Notes: generated by a model from the letters alone, not told the origin. Positions 10,570-19,095 are shown, counted from the first letter of the stretch. The stretch is DNA of 64,000 nucleotides from Ornithinimicrobium sediminis (GCF_021272345.1 NZ_JAJSDQ010000005.1:183817-247816); one strand, 5' to 3'. Numbers and translations: made by a program.

Positions 10570-11979
10570 TCACACCGAGACGAGGCTCCACAGCACCCCC
10601 GCCCCGACGCCGAGCACGACGCTGAGAGCGGCGGTCACGACTGCCGTCGACGCTGACCAGGCGGCCGGCGTGACGGCACGGGGTGTCGTGAGCACACCCG
10701 GCGGCTCGCCTCCTGCGTAGACGGGCGCGATCCAGCGCAGGTAGTAGAAGAGGCTGGCGACGGTGTTGACGAGGACCAGCACGGCCAGCCAGACATAGCC
10801 GGCGTCCCAGGCGGCGGCGGTGGTGGTGAGCTTGCCGACGAAGACCACGGTCGGCGGGGTGCCGACGAGGCCGAGCAGTGCCACCACCAACGCTGCGCCC
10901 AGCCACGGGTGGGCGCGACCCATCCCACGGTAGGAGTGCAGGTCTCGTCTGTCGGGGAAGGCGGTGGTCACCGCGAACGCCGCGAGGTTGGTGACCGTGT
11001 AGCCCGCGAGGTAGACCAGCAGCGAGGGAAGCGCCAGGTCGCTCTGCCCGGCAACCGCGACCGGCACGAGCAGGTAGCCGACCTGGCTCACGGTGGACCA
11101 GCCGAGCAGCCGGCGGGGGTCGGTCTGCCAGTAGGCAGCGAGGTTGCCCAGGGTCATGCTCACCACGGCCAGCAGCGCGACCAGCAACGGCCAGGCCACG
11201 GTGTCCGGAAGCATCGAGACGAGCCGGTAGGCAGCGATCACTGCCCCGATCTTGGGCACGGTGGTGAGGAAGGCCGCGACGGCCCCTCCCGAGGCCTGTG
11301 CCGCGTCGGGGACCCAGAAGTGCCCCGGAGCGCCACCGGCCTTGAACATCAACCCGCCCAGCACCGCCATGACGCCCGTGCCCACCACGGCCGCCGGGGC
11401 GTCGGCGAGCCGGTCGGTGAGCTCGACGTACGACGTGGTCGCGGACACGCCGTAGAGCAGGGTGACCCCGGCCAGCAGGAGGATGCCGAAGAGGGCACCC
11501 AGCAGGTAGGTCTTCATCGTCGCCTCGGCGCTGAGGGGTGTCCGCGCGATCCCGATGAGGCCGTAGAGCGGGATGCTCGCGAGCAGGAACCCGACCGTCA
11601 CGACGAGCAGGTCGTCGGCGCCGGCAAGAACGAGCGTCCCGGTGCTCGAGAAGAGCAGCAGCGCGTAGGTCTCGCTCTCCCGCGGGGTGCCGCTGATCTC
11701 GTCCGAGGCCATCGCCAGCACGACGAGGGTGCCGAGCGCGACGACGATCCGTGCCACTCCCGTCGTGGTGTCGACGGTGAAGGTGCCCTCCATCGCCATC
11801 TCTGCCGGACCCGGCAGGGCGAGCGCGGCCAGGACGGTCGCCGTCACCAGTGCGGTCGCTGCCACGACGCGGGTGGCCCACTGGCGGGTGCGCGGCAGGA
11901 AGGACCCGCTCATGAGCACCACGAGCCCGCCGAGGAAGAGCACGATCTCCGGCAGGAGCAGGGCAGGACGCATGGCCAT
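10570..11979 (-). CDS. nuoN: NADH-quinone oxidoreductase subunit N-like antiporter subunit
   Basis: 469 residues, about 14 membrane helices. It is a Mrp-antiporter-like proton channel subunit of complex I. The helix-7/8 region includes AEATMKTYLLGALFGILLL and the core includes LMFKAGGAPGHFWVPDAAQ, keeping the pumping lysine. ATG 11979 is used (GTG 11988 and ATG 11973 are alternatives). It is the last gene of a nuoA-B/D'-HJKLMN row and follows nuoM by 15 bases. No peripheral-arm genes accompany it. Confidence 0.92.
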   Translation of the reverse strand: MAMRPALLLPEIVLFLGGLVVLMSGSFLPRTRQWATRVVAATALVTATVLAALALPGPAEMAMEGTFTVDTTTGVARIVVALGTLVVLAMASDEISGTPRESETYALLLFSSTGTLVLAGADDLLVVTVGFLLASIPLYGLIGIARTPLSAEATMKTYLLGALFGILLLAGVTLLYGVSATTSYVELTDRLADAPAAVVGTGVMAVLGGLMFKAGGAPGHFWVPDAAQASGGAVAAFLTTVPKIGAVIAAYRLVSMLPDTVAWPLLVALLAVVSMTLGNLAAYWQTDPRRLLGWSTVSQVGYLLVPVAVAGQSDLALPSLLVYLAGYTVTNLAAFAVTTAFPDRRDLHSYRGMGRAHPWLGAALVVALLGLVGTPPTVVFVGKLTTTAAAWDAGYVWLAVLVLVNTVASLFYYLRWIAPVYAGGEPPGVLTTPRAVTPAAWSASTAVVTAALSVVLGVGAGVLWSLVSV

Positions 11980-11994
11980 GGACTCCACCGCGGG

Positions 11995-13491
11995 CTACCT
12001 CCCGACGAGCTCGACGACGACCTCGGCCGCGGGCTCGATCACGTCGAGCAGTGGCCGGGGCAGGACCCCGATGAGCAGCGACAGCACGAGCAGCGTGCCG
12101 ACCGACCACAGCTCGGCGGGACGCAGGTCTGCGAAGCCGACGGAGGCGCCTCTCGTGGGGCCGGTGAAGATGCGCTGCAGGGCCCGCAGGAACAGCGCCG
12201 CGGTGATGAGGATGCCCACCAGCGCGAGCGCGGTGACGGGTGCGGCGGCGATGCTGCCGGTGAAGATCTGGAACTCCGCGATGAACCCTGAGAGCCCGGG
12301 CAGGCCGAGGGAGGCGAACGCGCCGACGGCGAAGAGCGTCGCGAGACGGGGGGCAGGACCTGCCAGCCCCCCGTACGACCCCATGTCGTAGGTGCCCGCA
12401 CGTTCCCACAGGACCCCTGCGAGGAGGAACAGGGCACCGGTGACCAGGCCGTGGCTCACCATCTGGGTGACGGCACCGGTGACCGCGATGGCGCGCGCCT
12501 GCGCCGTGTCGTCGGCGACCATCCCGGCGGCGCCGACGGCCAGGACGACGTAACCCATGTGGTTGACCGAGGTGTAGGCGACCATGCGCTTGAGGTCCGT
12601 CTGGGCCAGGGCCACCAGTGCGCCGTAGACGACCGAGACGATGCCCACGACGACGATCACCCAGGCCCAGGCTCGCCAGGCCTCGGGGAGCATCGGCATC
12701 GCGATGCGGACGAGACCGTAGGTGCCCATCTTCAGCAGGACCCCGGCCAGGACGGCCGAGCCGATCGCAGGTGCGTCGGTGTGGGCGGGCGGGAGCCAGG
12801 TGTGGAAGGGCACCGTCGGCGTCTTGACCGCCAGCCCGACCAGGATCGCGGCCAGCACCAGGCCACCGCCGAGGGAGGAGCCGGCCAGCGGGGTCTGCTC
12901 GGCGAGCTCGACCATGTCGAACGTGTGCGGTTCGGCCGCGATGTAGAGCCCGATGAAACCGGCGAGCAGGGCCAGGGAGCCCAGGAACGTGTAGAGGAAG
13001 AACTTCATCGCCGACCGGCCGGCGTCGTTGTGGCCCCATCCGGCGATCACGAAGTACATGCCCACGATGGACAGGTCGAAGAAGAGGAAGAAGAGGATCA
13101 GGTCGGCCGCCACGAAGAGACCCAGGCTCACGCTCTGCAGGAAGAGGAACAGCGCGGCCTGGGGTCGAGGCCGGTCGGTCTCGCGGAGCGCGAACACCGC
13201 GCAGGCGAGGAAGATGACCGCCGTCATCGCGACCAGGGGGAGGGACAGTCCGTCCACGCCGATGTGGTAGCTGCTGTTCACACCGGGGATCCATGGGGCC
13301 CGCTCCTCGAACGCCAGCCGACCCGTCCCCGGGTCCTCGTAGCGCAGCCACACGGCGGCGACGAGGGCGAGGTCGACGGCCGCCACGACGACCCAGACCC
13401 ATCGGGAGACCGCGTCGCCGAGCCGTGGCACGGCGACGAGGGCCAGGGCCGCGGCCAGAGGGAGGAAGACGATCAGGCTGAGCACGGTCAC
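11995..13491 (-). CDS. nuoM: NADH-quinone oxidoreductase subunit M-like antiporter subunit
   Basis: 498 residues with about 14 membrane helices, the size of NuoM. Conserved features include GVDGLSLPLVAMTAVIFL, the half-channel segment LAVKTPTVPFHTWLPPAHTD (TM7 Lys), and QTDLKRMVAYTSVNHMGYV (TM8). It is a proton-translocating arm subunit. GTG 13491 overlaps the nuoL stop by four bases (GTGA), so expression is coupled to nuoL. Confidence 0.95.
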   Translation of the reverse strand: MTVLSLIVFLPLAAALALVAVPRLGDAVSRWVWVVVAAVDLALVAAVWLRYEDPGTGRLAFEERAPWIPGVNSSYHIGVDGLSLPLVAMTAVIFLACAVFALRETDRPRPQAALFLFLQSVSLGLFVAADLILFFLFFDLSIVGMYFVIAGWGHNDAGRSAMKFFLYTFLGSLALLAGFIGLYIAAEPHTFDMVELAEQTPLAGSSLGGGLVLAAILVGLAVKTPTVPFHTWLPPAHTDAPAIGSAVLAGVLLKMGTYGLVRIAMPMLPEAWRAWAWVIVVVGIVSVVYGALVALAQTDLKRMVAYTSVNHMGYVVLAVGAAGMVADDTAQARAIAVTGAVTQMVSHGLVTGALFLLAGVLWERAGTYDMGSYGGLAGPAPRLATLFAVGAFASLGLPGLSGFIAEFQIFTGSIAAAPVTALALVGILITAALFLRALQRIFTGPTRGASVGFADLRPAELWSVGTLLVLSLLIGVLPRPLLDVIEPAAEVVVELVGR

Positions 13492-15422
13492 CTCACCATG
13501 ACGAGAAGCAGGACGCCGACCGCGAGCACCGCGATCGCCTGGACGTAGTACTGGTGCAGCTGGCCGGTCTGGGGGCGACGTGCCAGCCGCCCGAGCCTGC
13601 GCGTCGCTGTCGCGACCCCCTCGACCGCGCCGTCGAGCCATCGACCGTCGACCCGGCCTGCGCGTTCCGCAGCACGCACGGACATCCCGGCGGTCGTCTC
13701 GACCACACCGTCGAGCACCCGGTCGTCGAAGGTCGCCGCTCGACGCGCCATACCGAGCACGGCTTCGGCGGACCCGGTGACGACGCGGTCCAGGACACGG
13801 TCGTCGAAGCGCGCCAGCGACTCCGCCAGGGCGACGGTCGGACGCACCACCAGGGTGTGTGCCGCGACCTCGAGGCCGAGCCAGCCTCGGAGCCACGCCG
13901 GCTCCGGTGCGGGGCGCCACCACACCAGGGCGAGGACCACCAGCGCGACCACCGCCGACAGCGCCATCTCCAGCGGGGCGGGGTGAACGGGCTCCTCGCC
14001 GAGGGCGCGCGCGACCGTGTCGCCGACGGGCGGCAGCGCGAGCAGACCCAGCAGGGCCGCACCGAAGGCCAGCACGACCAGCGGGGCCTGCTCCGGCAGG
14101 CCGACCCGGCGGGTGCCCTGCTCCTCCTCGTCGTGGTGTCCCTCGGCCACCGCGCGTTCCGGCTCGGGGGCACGCCGCCACAGGAGGACCAGGACCTTGC
14201 CGGCATAGGCCGCTGCCAACGCGGCCGCGGCGACCCCCACCGCGTAGAGCCACGGTGACGTCTCGAGCGCCGCGGCGAGGACCGCGTCCTTGGTCGCCCA
14301 CAGCGCGAGCGGGGCGACACCGGCCAGTGAGAGCAGTCCCAGCGTGCTGGTCCAGCCGACCAGCGGCCACCGGCGGGCCACGCCGAGGAGGCCGGTCAGG
14401 CGTCTGGTGCCGAGCGCGGTGAGCCAGGCCCCGGCGGCGAGGAAGAGCAGCGCCTTGGTGGAGGCGTGTGCCACCAGGTGTGCCGCTCCCCCGCTCACCG
14501 ACGCCAGCCCGGCTCCCATCACCACGAAGCCGAGCTGGGCAGAGGTGGAGGCGGCCAGCAGCTGCTTGAGGTCCCTCTGCGCCAGGGCGACGGCGCCGAG
14601 CAGCAGGGCGGTCAGCGCGCCGACCCACGCCGTGGCAGGCGCTGCCCAGCCCGTCGAGGCCAGCAGCGGCTCCGCGCGCAGCAGCAGGTAGCCGCCCATG
14701 GCGACCATCGCCGCCGAGTGCAGCAGCGCGCTGACCGAGCTCGGACCCTCCATCGCTCGCGACAGCCAGAACGAGAACGGCAGCTGGGCCGCCTTGCCGA
14801 GGGCCGCGACGAGCACACCCGCAGCCGCGACATGCCGCCATCCCTCGCTGCCGTCGGGCAGGTCGGCCAGGGCCAGGCCCGCTCCACCGGCCAGCGCCGC
14901 CCCGGCAGCGAGATAGATGCCGACGTCAGCGGCACGGGTCGTCACGAACGCGGTCACGCCGGCGGAGACCCGGTGTTCCTCACGCCACCAGAAGCCGACC
15001 AACGCGAACGAGGTCGCGCCCATGACCTCCCAGGCGAACAGCAGCGGGGGCAGCGTCTGAGCCGTCGCCGTCATGAGCGCACCGGAGGCGAACAGCAGCA
15101 TGAGCCCGTGGAAGCGTGCCTGGGACTCCCCGATCTCCCCGGTGGAGAAGACGAGCGCCAGCAGGGTCACGAAGGCCACCGTCGGCACCACCAGCGCGGA
15201 CAATGCGTCCACACCCAGGGCCAGGTCACTGCCGGCCATGAAGGGCATCGCCACCTGGGGCCGTGCCAGGGCCACCACCACGGCGAGAGCTGCGGTGAGG
15301 GCCGCCGTGGCCAGCGACACGGCCGCAGCCGCGCGGTCGGACCGTGAGAGAGCAAGTGCGCCACCCACGACGGCGGGCAGCAGCACGAGCAGCCAGAGTG
15401 CGGTCTGGGCCATGACCGTCAT
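13488..15422 (-). CDS. nuoL: NADH-quinone oxidoreductase subunit L-like antiporter subunit with tandem C-terminal repeats
   Basis: 644 residues. The antiporter core spans about residues 60-480: LLFAWEVMGATSFALVGFWW, GKAAQLPFSFWLSRAMEGPS with the pumping Lys, and ALAQRDLKQLLAASTSAQLG. The long lateral-helix region then contains three tandem 26-residue copies beginning FDDRVLD, FDDRVLD and VDGRWLD (about 539-615), ahead of the last membrane helix. One such segment is usual in actinobacterial NuoL; three is odd. ATG 15422 overlaps the nuoK stop (ATGA). Confidence 0.94.
   Translation of the reverse strand: MTVMAQTALWLLVLLPAVVGGALALSRSDRAAAAVSLATAALTAALAVVVALARPQVAMPFMAGSDLALGVDALSALVVPTVAFVTLLALVFSTGEIGESQARFHGLMLLFASGALMTATAQTLPPLLFAWEVMGATSFALVGFWWREEHRVSAGVTAFVTTRAADVGIYLAAGAALAGGAGLALADLPDGSEGWRHVAAAGVLVAALGKAAQLPFSFWLSRAMEGPSSVSALLHSAAMVAMGGYLLLRAEPLLASTGWAAPATAWVGALTALLLGAVALAQRDLKQLLAASTSAQLGFVVMGAGLASVSGGAAHLVAHASTKALLFLAAGAWLTALGTRRLTGLLGVARRWPLVGWTSTLGLLSLAGVAPLALWATKDAVLAAALETSPWLYAVGVAAAALAAAYAGKVLVLLWRRAPEPERAVAEGHHDEEEQGTRRVGLPEQAPLVVLAFGAALLGLLALPPVGDTVARALGEEPVHPAPLEMALSAVVALVVLALVWWRPAPEPAWLRGWLGLEVAAHTLVVRPTVALAESLARFDDRVLDRVVTGSAEAVLGMARRAATFDDRVLDGVVETTAGMSVRAAERAGRVDGRWLDGAVEGVATATRRLGRLARRPQTGQLHQYYVQAIAVLAVGVLLLVMVR
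13578..13808 (-). repeat. Three tandem 78-base coding repeats in nuoL
   Basis: Residues 539-564, 565-590 and 591-615 of NuoL are copies of one 26-residue unit, with consensus F-D-D-R-V-L-D-x-V-V near the start. The first two are most alike at DNA level (both contain GTCGTCGAA on the plus strand). They lie in the amphipathic lateral-helix region, so duplication would lengthen that helix. Confidence 0.7.
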
Positions 15423-15721
15423 CCCGCCAGGTCCGCGGCCGAGTCGGTCATGTCCGTCTCGCGCTCCCGGTGCAGCAGCGTGGCGACCGCGAAGCCCATC
15501 GCCATCTCCAGGGTCATCGCGGCGATGACCACCATGAGCAGCACCTGTCCTGAGGGGTCGGGAGCGAGGAACCACCAGAACCCCGCAGCGGCGAGGATGA
15601 CGGCGTTGATCATCAGCTCCAGGCCCATCATGACCATGACCACGACCTGCTGGGAGATCGCGCCGTAGAGGCCGACGCTGAAGATCGCGGCAGCGATGAG
15701 CAAGGTCGCCTCCAGCGTCAT
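15419..15721 (-). CDS. nuoK: NADH-quinone oxidoreductase subunit K-like protein
   Basis: 100 residues with three membrane helices, typical for NuoK. GLELMINAVILAAAGFWW carries the conserved membrane glutamate of helix 2, and MVVIAAMTLEMAMGFAVA the second one in helix 3. These two Glu residues form part of the proton path between H and N. It overlaps nuoJ and nuoL by four bases at each end. Confidence 0.95.
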   Translation of the reverse strand: MTLEATLLIAAAIFSVGLYGAISQQVVVMVMMGLELMINAVILAAAGFWWFLAPDPSGQVLLMVVIAAMTLEMAMGFAVATLLHRERETDMTDSAADLAG

Positions 15722-16281
15722 CGGCCCACACCTCCCGGCTGGGGGTCGTCCGCCGGACGCCGGCTGAGGTCGTCGCCGAAGCGGTCGTAGCGGGTGCGGC
15801 GCGCGGCGAGCACGACGCCGGCGACGATGGTGGCGACCATGACCGGGCTGACCACAGCCATCACGAGCATCTTCGGGCCCATCAACGACTCGCCGAGGGC
15901 CATCGTCACGTCCGCTGGGGGGCTGCCGCGGCGGGCGGGCCAGTCGACCATCAGGATGCCCGCGGCCAGCACCAGGAAGGTCGTGACGGCGACGACGACG
16001 GCGGTCCTGTTGCCGTGCACCATGCTCATCGGCATCAGGGCGGGGTTCATCCCCATGAACATGACCATGTACACGGCCATGACCGCCATCTCCATCACCA
16101 TCATCAGGATCGTGACCACCCCGACGTAGTTCTGCTGCAGGAAGAGCACCTGCAGGCCCACCGCGACGAACGACAGCGCCAGCGCGTATGTCGCCCGGGC
16201 CATCGAGTCGACGTAGAAGACCGCAGCGCCGCTGAGCACCGCGACGAGCCCCAGCGCCCAGAAGGCGATGTCGATGACCAC
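15718..16281 (-). CDS. nuoJ: NADH-quinone oxidoreductase subunit J-like protein
   Basis: 187 residues with five membrane helices. The N-terminal half matches NuoJ (FWALGLVAVLSGAAVFYVDS, NYVGVVTILMMVMEMAVMAVY). The middle is unusually Met-rich (FMGMNPALMPMSM), and the usual L-x-A-x-F-L-A-x-x-Q-I-x-V-Y-x-G-A-I pattern is modified. GTG 16281 lies two bases after the nuoH stop, with GGAGG eight bases before it inside nuoH. It is a membrane arm subunit. Confidence 0.88.
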   Translation of the reverse strand: MVIDIAFWALGLVAVLSGAAVFYVDSMARATYALALSFVAVGLQVLFLQQNYVGVVTILMMVMEMAVMAVYMVMFMGMNPALMPMSMVHGNRTAVVVAVTTFLVLAAGILMVDWPARRGSPPADVTMALGESLMGPKMLVMAVVSPVMVATIVAGVVLAARRTRYDRFGDDLSRRPADDPQPGGVGR

Positions 16282-16283
16282 GG

Positions 16284-17255
16284 TCAGGACCTCCAGACGG
16301 CGATGACGGCGACGAGCAGGTCCTGCACCAGCACAGCCGGGAGCAGCACCATCCACCCCACCTCCATGAACGTGTCCGGCCGGAAGGCCGGCAACCTCCG
16401 TCGCAGCCAGACCAGGACGGTCAGCACGGCCAGCGTCTTGACCAGCACCCACGCCCAGCCGGGCAGCAGCGGACCGGCGCCTCCGCCCAGGAACATCGGG
16501 ACGGCGAACGCCGCCCCGGCCGCCAGCAGCGCGTAGCGCCCCGTCTCGAACAGCAGCCGGTCCACCCCCGAGAGCTCCGCGCGCACGCCACCCGCGACGT
16601 CGCTGCCCAGCGCCGGCGCGAACGGCCCCCACACCGAGAAGGCCGCGACCCCGAGCAGGTAGACGAGGAAGGCCACCGGCATCCACACCACGAACCAGAG
16701 CCCCTCCTGCGCCGCCGCGACCCTGCCGACGTTCAGGCTCTCCGCAGCGATGGCCGGAGCGACCAGAGCGAACATGAGCGGCAGCTCGTAGCCCAGCCCG
16801 TGTGCCAGGAAGCGGTAGCCCCCGACCAGCGCGTGCGCCGAGTTCGCGCCCCACCCTGCCAGCCAGACCAGCGCCCAGACCATGACGTCCATGGCGTTGA
16901 ACCACATCACGCCCACGTCCAGGTCGAAGACCGTCCAGTCCCCCAGTGGCACGACCGTGACCATCAGCGCGGCCGTGACCAGCAGACCCGCGCCGCCGAT
17001 GCGCCAGAGCACGGTGTCGGCCTGGACCGTCGTGCGTCGGCGCTGCCGCATCAGACGAGCGGCCTCGCCGAACGGCCTGGCCAGCCCACTCATGGTCCTG
17101 CCCGGCCCGCCGCTCGCACGCGAGGCGAGGATGCCGTCCAGCAGGGCTGCGACCACGACGAGCGCACCGAGGAGTGCCACCGCGGCGACCGCCCAGGCGG
17201 GGGCGACCTCCATGGTCGGCGACCCCGGTCCGGGCATGGCCATGGGGTCAGCCAT
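16284..17255 (-). CDS. nuoH: NADH-quinone oxidoreductase subunit H-like protein (divergent)
   Basis: 323 residues with eight or so membrane helices. Recognisable NuoH segments are GWGANSAHALVGGYRFLAHG, VRAELSGVDRLLFETGRYA and RPDTFMEVGWMVLLP. The normal quinone-tunnel motif near the N-terminus (R-G-P-N-R-V-G-P) is missing; SGGPGRTMSGLARPFGEA takes its place. This suggests the quinone site has changed or is lost. The start overlaps the B/D-like gene by eight bases. Confidence 0.88.
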   Translation of the reverse strand: MADPMAMPGPGSPTMEVAPAWAVAAVALLGALVVVAALLDGILASRASGGPGRTMSGLARPFGEAARLMRQRRRTTVQADTVLWRIGGAGLLVTAALMVTVVPLGDWTVFDLDVGVMWFNAMDVMVWALVWLAGWGANSAHALVGGYRFLAHGLGYELPLMFALVAPAIAAESLNVGRVAAAQEGLWFVVWMPVAFLVYLLGVAAFSVWGPFAPALGSDVAGGVRAELSGVDRLLFETGRYALLAAGAAFAVPMFLGGGAGPLLPGWAWVLVKTLAVLTVLVWLRRRLPAFRPDTFMEVGWMVLLPAVLVQDLLVAVIAVWRS

Positions 17256-18429
17256 GTGCGACCTCGTGCTCGACCTGACCGGCCCTCAGGTCGTGGACGT
17301 CGAGGCCCGCGACGACCAGACGCGCCGTCGCGAGGTCGAGCCCCGTGACCAGATGCGCCAGGTGGTCGGTCGAGATGGCGGGGCCGCTCTCGTGTCCGGG
17401 CGGGTCCCCGGCGACGACCGCACGGTCCAGCATGCGGGTCAGGCGGTCGTAGCTGTCACCGACCGCCGAGACAGGGAGCCCGTGGTGGTCGATGTCGTCC
17501 TCGTCCAGCGGACGGAGGCCTCGCAGCGACCGGCGCAGCACCCACGAGCGACACACCTTGCGGCGAAGCCGCGCGAGCATCGCGTCCGTGGGCTCCGGGC
17601 CGCCGTCCAGGATGGCGTCACGGACCCTGCGTGCCTCGCCTGCAGCGTCGTCCCATCCGGCCAGTGCCAGCACCGAGGCGACCCGGTCGAGCCGCCGGGC
17701 AGGTCCGTCGGCCGCGTTCTGAAGGTCACCGGTCGCGTCCAGCAGCTCGGCCCGGGCCGAGCCGACGACGTCACCCTGGAGCGAGCAGTGCAGCACGAGA
17801 CCCGCCGGCCAGTGTGGGAGCACCGGACCGAGGCGGACCGTCAGGACGTCCATCTCCAGCCCGTCGCGGTCGGGCCCACCCTCCGCGAGAGGGATCCCAC
17901 CCGGAGCCATCTCCATGTCGCCGTGGTCACCGTGACCTCCATGGTCAGCGTGACCATGGTCTTCGTGATCCTCGTGGTCAGCGTGACCATAATCTTCGTG
18001 ATCCTCGTGGTCACCATGACCATGGTCGTCGTGATCCTCGTGCTCCTCGCCGTCGCCGTCGACCCGGGCAAGCAGCTCCTCCGCGTCAGGCCGTCGGAGG
18101 GCATCGTCGCGGTGCCGGGCGGTGTCGAGCAGGCGTGCGTGCGCCTCGTCGAGCCGGACGGCCGCCTCTTCAGGTCCTTGCACCTCGACGCGTACCCGTG
18201 GGCCCGGCATCTGGTGCCATACGAGCTCGACGGCATCGCGGAGACCCCGCCCCGGCACGCCGCACACGACGAGCACGTCGGCGTCCGCGGGCGACGGGGC
18301 CAGCTGCCAGCCCCGTGCCAGCACTGCATGCTCGACCTCCACCCGGGTCCGCCACCACCCCGGCACCTCGACCACGAGGGCGTGCGCGTGCCGGGCGGCG
18401 GCTCGCGCGAGCACGCCGCTCAGACCCAC
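17248..18429 (-). CDS. Degenerate NuoB/NuoD-like fusion with His/Asp-rich repeat linker
   Basis: 393 residues in the place where nuoB-nuoC-nuoD would be. Residues about 15-82 resemble the NuoB core (ADADVLVVCGVPGRGLRDAV, VWHQMPGPRVRV), but none of the four cluster-N2 cysteines is present; only scattered Cys occur (C56 and two others). Residues 130-173 are four 11-residue His/Asp/Glu repeats. Residues about 190-390 resemble a worn NuoD: VLTVRLGPVLPHWPAGLVLH for the LGPQHP-THG region, RLDRVASVLALAGWDDA, and GDSYDRLTRMLDRA for the G-D-x-Y-D-R segment. It is soluble. It overlaps nuoA by 10 bases and nuoH by 8. A structural or metal-sensing cap on the membrane arm is inference. Confidence 0.7.
   Translation of the reverse strand: MGLSGVLARAAARHAHALVVEVPGWWRTRVEVEHAVLARGWQLAPSPADADVLVVCGVPGRGLRDAVELVWHQMPGPRVRVEVQGPEEAAVRLDEAHARLLDTARHRDDALRRPDAEELLARVDGDGEEHEDHDDHGHGDHEDHEDYGHADHEDHEDHGHADHGGHGDHGDMEMAPGGIPLAEGGPDRDGLEMDVLTVRLGPVLPHWPAGLVLHCSLQGDVVGSARAELLDATGDLQNAADGPARRLDRVASVLALAGWDDAAGEARRVRDAILDGGPEPTDAMLARLRRKVCRSWVLRRSLRGLRPLDEDDIDHHGLPVSAVGDSYDRLTRMLDRAVVAGDPPGHESGPAISTDHLAHLVTGLDLATARLVVAGLDVHDLRAGQVEHEVAHG
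17911..18042 (-). repeat. Tandem 33-base His/Asp-repeat coding array
   Basis: Four 11-residue units, HEDHDDHGHGD, HEDHEDYGHAD, HEDHEDHGHAD and HGGHGDHGDME, link the NuoB-like and NuoD-like parts. The DNA shows the same imperfect 33-base period (repeats of tggtcttcgtgatcctcg on the plus strand). Such segments in HypB, UreE or ZIP proteins bind Ni, Zn or Co. Confidence 0.85.
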
Positions 18430-18764
18430 CGCAGTGCCCCCTCACGCCAGGCCCAGAGCACGGCGACGAACAGCGCGGCGAGGAAGAGGAACATCTCGAC
18501 GACCGCGGCGGTGCCGATCTCTGCGACGACGACCGCCCAGGGGTACATGAACAGCATCTCGACGTCGAACGCGAGGAAGAGCAGCGTCGCCAGGTACCAC
18601 CGCACGTGGTAGCGGGACAGTGCGTGCTGCTCAGGCATCCAGCCCGAGTCGAACGGCAGCACCCCCAGCGGTTGCGCAGAGACCGACGTGGTCCGGTGCA
18701 GCGCGTACAACGCCAGGATGAGGACCACGGTCACGACCCCCGTCACGACCACACCTGTGTACAT
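18420..18764 (-). CDS. nuoA: NADH-quinone oxidoreductase subunit A-like protein (divergent)
   Basis: 114 residues with three membrane helices. The C-terminal half is clearly NuoA (RYHVRWYLATLLFLAFDVEM, MYPWAVV with the helix-2 acidic pair). The family's Y-E-C-G loop, which lies at the quinone site, is replaced by FDSGWMP without a cysteine. AGGAG lies five bases before the ATG. As first gene of the row, it is probably transcribed from the gap 18765-18916, where no clear promoter is visible. Confidence 0.9.
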   Translation of the reverse strand: MYTGVVVTGVVTVVLILALYALHRTTSVSAQPLGVLPFDSGWMPEQHALSRYHVRWYLATLLFLAFDVEMLFMYPWAVVVAEIGTAAVVEMFLFLAALFVAVLWAWREGALRWV

Positions 18765-18916
18765 GACGCTCCTCTCGGCCCCGTGGTGATGCGAGTCCGG
18801 CCGGCCCGGTCCGGTCCGCATACTCCAGCACGACTCGCGACCCGTGTCACGTCGTCGCGAGGAGCCGAGTGTCCTCCATCGCCACCTCGACGTGGAGCAC
18901 GCCCTCGGGACAGGCC

Positions 18917-18950
18917 AGAGGCGGCCCCGGATGCCTCCGGAACCGCCTCT
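18917..18950 (-). terminator. Hairpin terminator after tRNA-Pro
   Basis: AGAGGCGG (18917-18924) and CCGCCTCT (18943-18950) pair perfectly, with a further GC-rich inner stem. It starts 10 bases after the tRNA 3' end on the minus strand and separates the tRNA from nuoA. There is no T-tract. Confidence 0.6.
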
Positions 18951-18959
18951 GTCACTCGG

Positions 18960-19033
<74 letters not shown>

Positions 19034-19077
19034 AGGCTCCCTGAGGAGCGATGAGAACCATATCCCATCGTCAACTG

Positions 19078-19095
19078 CCGACCGAATCCGGTCGG
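19078..19095 (-). terminator. Hairpin terminator after der
   Basis: CCGACCG and CGGTCGG pair perfectly around a 4-base loop, 16 bases after the der stop. It is the likely end of the der operon, upstream of the tRNA gene. No T-run is visible. Confidence 0.6.

Noticed and set aside
10526..13402. 958-codon minus-strand open frame across nuoM and nuoN
   Set aside because: It is another reading frame of the same strand. The nuoM and nuoN frames carry all conserved motifs.
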